NCBI RefSeq assembly: GCF_025506275.1 | Contig: NZ_QYCP01000094.1 | Coordinates: 124,001 to 188,000 of the forward strand | Direction of reading: 5' to 3' | From: Brevibacterium permense | GTDB lineage: Bacteria; Actinomycetota; Actinomycetes; Actinomycetales; Brevibacteriaceae | DNA length: 64,000 bases | Shown: positions 61,322 to 64,000 of the stretch, one piece after another | Numbering within the stretch: the stretch's first letter is position 1 | How the letters are laid out: each line of letters begins with the position of its first letter | Made by a program: the position numbers and the translations under genes | Notes under the pieces: model-generated | Told to the model about the DNA's origin: nothing | Databases searched by the model: none | The model's input: only the letters and a program-made list of their open reading frames with translations

Positions 61322-62551
61322 ATGAGTGAGGACTCAGCACCAGGACCGCTGTCGGGGGTGACCGTGCTCGAGCTCGGCGTGTTCATCGCCGGACCGTACG
61401 CGTCGATGCAGCTAGCCGATATGGGCGCCCGCGTGATCAAGATCGAACCGCCCAGCGGCGATCCGATGCGCTCTTCAGGGCCGTTCGTCGATGGCGAGTC
61501 GAGCCCGTTCATCCGCCTCAACCGCAATAAGGAGTCGATCGTCCTCGACCTCAAATCAGACGCAGGCAGGGCGGGTCTGCACAGTCTGCTCGCCGAGGCG
61601 GATGTGCTCGTGGAGAACATGCGACCCGGGGCGCTGACAAAGATGGGGTTCGGGTACGAGGATCTGCGTCAGGACCATCCCGGGCTCATCTACGCTTCCG
61701 CCTCCGGGTGGGGTCAGGACGGTCCGCTGGCTCCGCTGGCCGGCCTCGACATCATGGCGCAGGCCCGGTCGGGACTGATGAGCATCACAGGATTCCCCGA
61801 TCAGCCGCCGGCGAAGGTCGGGGTGCCGATCTCCGATCTCTCGACCGCTCTCTACGTCGCGCTCGGCATCGTCTCGGCGCTGTATGAGCGGCGCGAGTCC
61901 GGGCAGGGCCAGTACCTCGACGTCTCTCTCTTCGAATCCGCCGTGTCCTTGGCGGTGTGGGAGGCCGGCGGGTACTTCGGCGCCGGGACGGTGAGCCGAC
62001 CGAACGGCTCGGCGCATCAGGCGCAGGCACCGTATCAGGCGATCGAGGTCGGCGACGGGTTCGTCACCATCGGTGCGAACACCCCAGCCACGTGGATGCG
62101 GTTCTGCTCGGCCTTCGACCTCGCCGATCTCGAGCACCACCCGAAGTACGCCGAGCCCGAGCTGCGGTTCGCCAACAGGGAGGCTCTCATCGCCGTCATC
62201 GAGGATCGGCTGCGGAAGCGCACCATCGCCGAGGTGGTCGAGGAGATGAATCGCGTCGGCGTCCCGGCCGCCCCGATCAATGACTACGAGCAGGTCTTCA
62301 CCGACGCTCACCTGCGGGAACGGAACTTCTTCTGGCCTTCCCAGCACCCCCGCCTCGGCGAGGTGACGCAGGTGGGCAACCCGATGCGCTTCTCCCGTTC
62401 GCCGCTGACCCACGGCCCTGCCGGACCGTCACTCGGCGCGGACACCGACCGGGTGCTCGCGGAGTTCGCGGGCACTGCGGAGACGGGCGCTGCCGGATCG
62501 GGCACCGCCGATGCCGGAGCCCGCAACGTCACCGAGGAGGTCCGGCCATGA
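61322..62551 (+). CDS. CaiB/BaiF-family CoA-transferase
   Basis: A 409-residue family III CoA-transferase (VTVLELGVFIAGPYASMQLA, MGARVIKIEPPSGD, and PISDLSTALYVALG with the catalytic Asp region). It activates an organic acid by CoA transfer. AGAGAGGA lies before the ATG. The gene is 55 bp after the FAD/Fe-S dehydrogenase and overlaps the enoyl-CoA hydratase start (ATGA, 62548-62551), so it is cotranscribed and coupled. It is not closely similar to the CaiB-type enzyme at 6.6 kb. Confidence 0.87.
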   Translation: MSEDSAPGPLSGVTVLELGVFIAGPYASMQLADMGARVIKIEPPSGDPMRSSGPFVDGESSPFIRLNRNKESIVLDLKSDAGRAGLHSLLAEADVLVENMRPGALTKMGFGYEDLRQDHPGLIYASASGWGQDGPLAPLAGLDIMAQARSGLMSITGFPDQPPAKVGVPISDLSTALYVALGIVSALYERRESGQGQYLDVSLFESAVSLAVWEAGGYFGAGTVSRPNGSAHQAQAPYQAIEVGDGFVTIGANTPATWMRFCSAFDLADLEHHPKYAEPELRFANREALIAVIEDRLRKRTIAEVVEEMNRVGVPAAPINDYEQVFTDAHLRERNFFWPSQHPRLGEVTQVGNPMRFSRSPLTHGPAGPSLGADTDRVLAEFAGTAETGAAGSGTADAGARNVTEEVRP

Positions 62552-63312
62552 GCGATCATGTGCTCACCGAAGTGGTCGGGGCCGGTCTGCGCGTGACCTT
62601 CAACCGTCCCGAGGCCCGCAATGCGATGACGTTCGAGATGTACCAGAAGCTCGCCGAGGCGGCTGCCCGGGTCGACGCGGATCCGGATCTGCGTGCCCTC
62701 GTCCTTCGCGGAGCCGGGGGTCGGGCCTTCGTCGCCGGCACGGACATCGCGCAGTTCCGTGGGTTCACCGGTGAGGACGGTGTCGCGTACGAGCGGCGCA
62801 TCGACGAGGTGCTCGGTGCCCTGGCCGCGGTCGACAAACCGGTCATCGCCGTCATCGACGGCCACTGTGCGGGCGGAGGACTGGGAATCGCGTGCTGCGC
62901 GGATCTGCGGATCGGATCTGCCTCCTCGGCGTTCTCCGTTCCCATCGCTCGGACCTTGGGCAACACTCTCTCGGCGAACACGCTGCGCCGGCTGGTCCGG
63001 GCTTTCGGCGAACCGCGGACCGCGTCGATGCTCATCACCGCACGGAAGGTCGACGCCCAGGAGGCGCTGGCCTCCGGATTTCTCACAGCGGTCGCCGAGG
63101 ATCTCGATGCCGAAGCCGAGGCCCTCATCGATCGGGTCGTGTCCGGGGCACCGTTGACGCAGTGGGCGATCAAGGAGAATCTCCGCCGGCTGGCCGACGG
63201 CAATCCCGTCGACGATGCCGATGTCGTCTCACGGGTCTACGGCAGCCAGGACTTCGCGAACGCCGTCGAAGGCTTCCTCACCAAGACCCCGGTGGAGTGG
63301 ACCGGGGAGTAG
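62548..63312 (+). CDS. Enoyl-CoA hydratase/isomerase family protein
   Basis: A 254-residue crotonase-fold enzyme. Features are FNRPEARNAMTFEMYQKLAE, the oxyanion segment AFVAGTDIAQFRGFTG, and the second oxyanion loop DGHCAGGGLGIACCADLRIG. The first glutamate of the classical hydratase pair is not obvious at its usual place, so hydration, isomerisation or another crotonase reaction is possible. It probably acts on the CoA-thioester made by the preceding CoA-transferase, with which it overlaps by four bases. Confidence 0.85.
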   Translation: MSDHVLTEVVGAGLRVTFNRPEARNAMTFEMYQKLAEAAARVDADPDLRALVLRGAGGRAFVAGTDIAQFRGFTGEDGVAYERRIDEVLGALAAVDKPVIAVIDGHCAGGGLGIACCADLRIGSASSAFSVPIARTLGNTLSANTLRRLVRAFGEPRTASMLITARKVDAQEALASGFLTAVAEDLDAEAEALIDRVVSGAPLTQWAIKENLRRLADGNPVDDADVVSRVYGSQDFANAVEGFLTKTPVEWTGE

Positions 63313-63332
63313 CCGGTTCTGCCTCGACGCGG

Positions 63333-63749
63333 CTAGCCGTCAGACGCGGCGGCAGTATCGACGATCCACGGCACCCCGTACTTGTCGAGACACATGCCGA
63401 AGCCTTCGGACCAGAACGTCGGCCCCAGCGGCATCTGGACCTCGCCTCCCTCGGACAGTCCGGCGAACACCGTGCCGGCGGCCTCCAGGTCGGAGGCCGT
63501 GTAGGACAGAGCGATGCCTCGCCTCGGACCTCCGTCACCTGTGGTGTCGTCCGAGCCCATCAGCAAGGTGTCCCCGAATTTCAGGGCAGCGTGCATGACG
63601 GTCTCATCGGTCGAACCGGGCATGCGCTGGTCTTCGGGGACGTCTTTCATCAACATGATCGTCAGCTCGCCGCCGAAGATCTCCTGGTAGCGGTTGAACG
63701 CTTCAGCGCATGTTCCGTCGCTGAAGAACAGATAGGCATCAATCGACAT
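63333..63749 (-). CDS. VOC/PhnB-like protein
   Basis: A 138-residue protein of the VOC superfamily with PhnB-like pattern (YLFFSDGTCAEAFNRYQEIF, then FGGEL; LMGSDDT; FWSEGFGMCLDKYGVPWIVD). Members bind metals and small ligands; PhnB itself has no known activity, and similar proteins bind drugs or quinones. A GAGAGGTG ribosome site precedes the ATG. It is convergent with the enoyl-CoA hydratase and seems independent of that operon. Confidence 0.8.
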   Translation of the reverse strand: MSIDAYLFFSDGTCAEAFNRYQEIFGGELTIMLMKDVPEDQRMPGSTDETVMHAALKFGDTLLMGSDDTTGDGGPRRGIALSYTASDLEAAGTVFAGLSEGGEVQMPLGPTFWSEGFGMCLDKYGVPWIVDTAAASDG

Positions 63750-63926
63750 CGTGCGTCACCTCTCGGAGCTGTCATCGGTCGGAGAATCAGTGGTTCCACG
63801 TGCACAGTGCTCCTGCAAGGTTACGCGCGCGGACACACGACATGTGCAGTCCGGTGATGCCCTGGGCGGACTGCGATCATCGAGCGTCGAAGCAGCAGCG
63901 CGCTTGGCGACGGACAACCGAGCCGT

Positions 63927-64000
63927 TCAGCCCTCCGAATCAGGGATGACGGGAAGCTCCCCGGTCATCTCGTCGCGAGGAACCGCCTCGGCGCTGTCGG
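63927..64000 (-). CDS. C-terminal end of an unidentified gene
   Basis: The minus strand reads SAEAVPRDEMTGELPVIPDS EG and a stop, open from the window edge. The segment is acidic, like the tail of a membrane or secreted protein, and no other frame is better. Only 24 codons are visible, so the family is unknown. Confidence 0.4.
   Translation of the reverse strand, partial: DSAEAVPRDEMTGELPVIPDSEG

Noticed and set aside
1..64000. tRNA, rRNA, riboswitch or IS element
   Set aside because: No cloverleaf, rRNA core, known riboswitch core or transposase was recognised in any gap.

Overview
This is a 64 kb piece of a high-G+C actinobacterial chromosome. The gene order, the DUF222/HNH protein, strong codon bias toward G/C, many leaderless-looking promoters and the absence of outer-membrane genes suggest a Brevibacterium-like member of Micrococcales (inference; no 16S or other taxonomic marker is present). 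I see no rRNA, tRNA, insertion sequence, prophage or CRISPR array. Almost all of the window is catabolic and transport genes, with a few housekeeping and standalone genes between 36 and 55 kb.

Layout: (1) 0-2.2 kb: end of an MHS-type transporter, a Cmx-like drug exporter and a gene remnant. (2) 2.2-10.7 kb: a two-subunit CoA-transferase, a divergent LysR regulator, a thiolase, a CaiB-type CoA-transferase, an acyl-CoA dehydrogenase and an NCS1 nucleobase-type permease; this is a CoA-thioester acid degradation block. (3) 10.9-23.7 kb: the most interesting region. An acid-sugar-type gene set contains two unusual NRAMP-family permeases, a 2-hydroxyacid dehydrogenase, a DHDPS-family aldolase, an aldo/keto reductase, a kinase (DUF1537) fused in one reading frame to a PdxA2-type dehydrogenase, a DeoR regulator, a cytosolic Asp-box (sialidase-like) protein and a TauE/SafE permease. 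An inverted repeat TGCGC-N5-GCGCA, or a close variant, lies in front of all the transcription units here, including the DeoR gene itself. This suggests one DeoR regulon. A decayed AAA/DUF4143 ATPase sits inside the region. (4) 23.8-25.6 kb: a secreted lipase behind a perfect CRP/GlxR-type palindrome. (5) 25.6-33.4 kb: a DUF1345 membrane protein, then a coupled minus-strand operon of MHS transporter, HyuC-like amidohydrolase and two amidases, with a LysR gene; an 8-bp tandem repeat lies between LysR and the operon.

(6) 33.7-49.4 kb: DUF222/HNH protein, Lgt, a hotdog thioesterase, two tandem-repeat arrays, two aminotransferases, a FAD oxidase, a cupin, a lipoprotein/OmpA pair, a haloacid-dehalogenase-like hydrolase, an M20 deacylase and small proteins. 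(7) 49.6-55.2 kb: SNF2 helicase, an orphan low-G+C HsdR-N-type nuclease, and glutaminase with a STAS domain. (8) 55.3-63.3 kb: a MatC-type dicarboxylate carrier divergent from an operon of class V aminotransferase, FAD/Fe-S 2-hydroxyacid dehydrogenase, CaiB CoA-transferase and enoyl-CoA hydratase, followed by a VOC protein and a truncated gene end.

Two global patterns stand out: the word GCCGAGGYGG recurs across genes and just after stop codons, and many standalone genes have a -10 box 6-7 nt before the start codon (leaderless) while the catabolic operons use clear Shine-Dalgarno sites.
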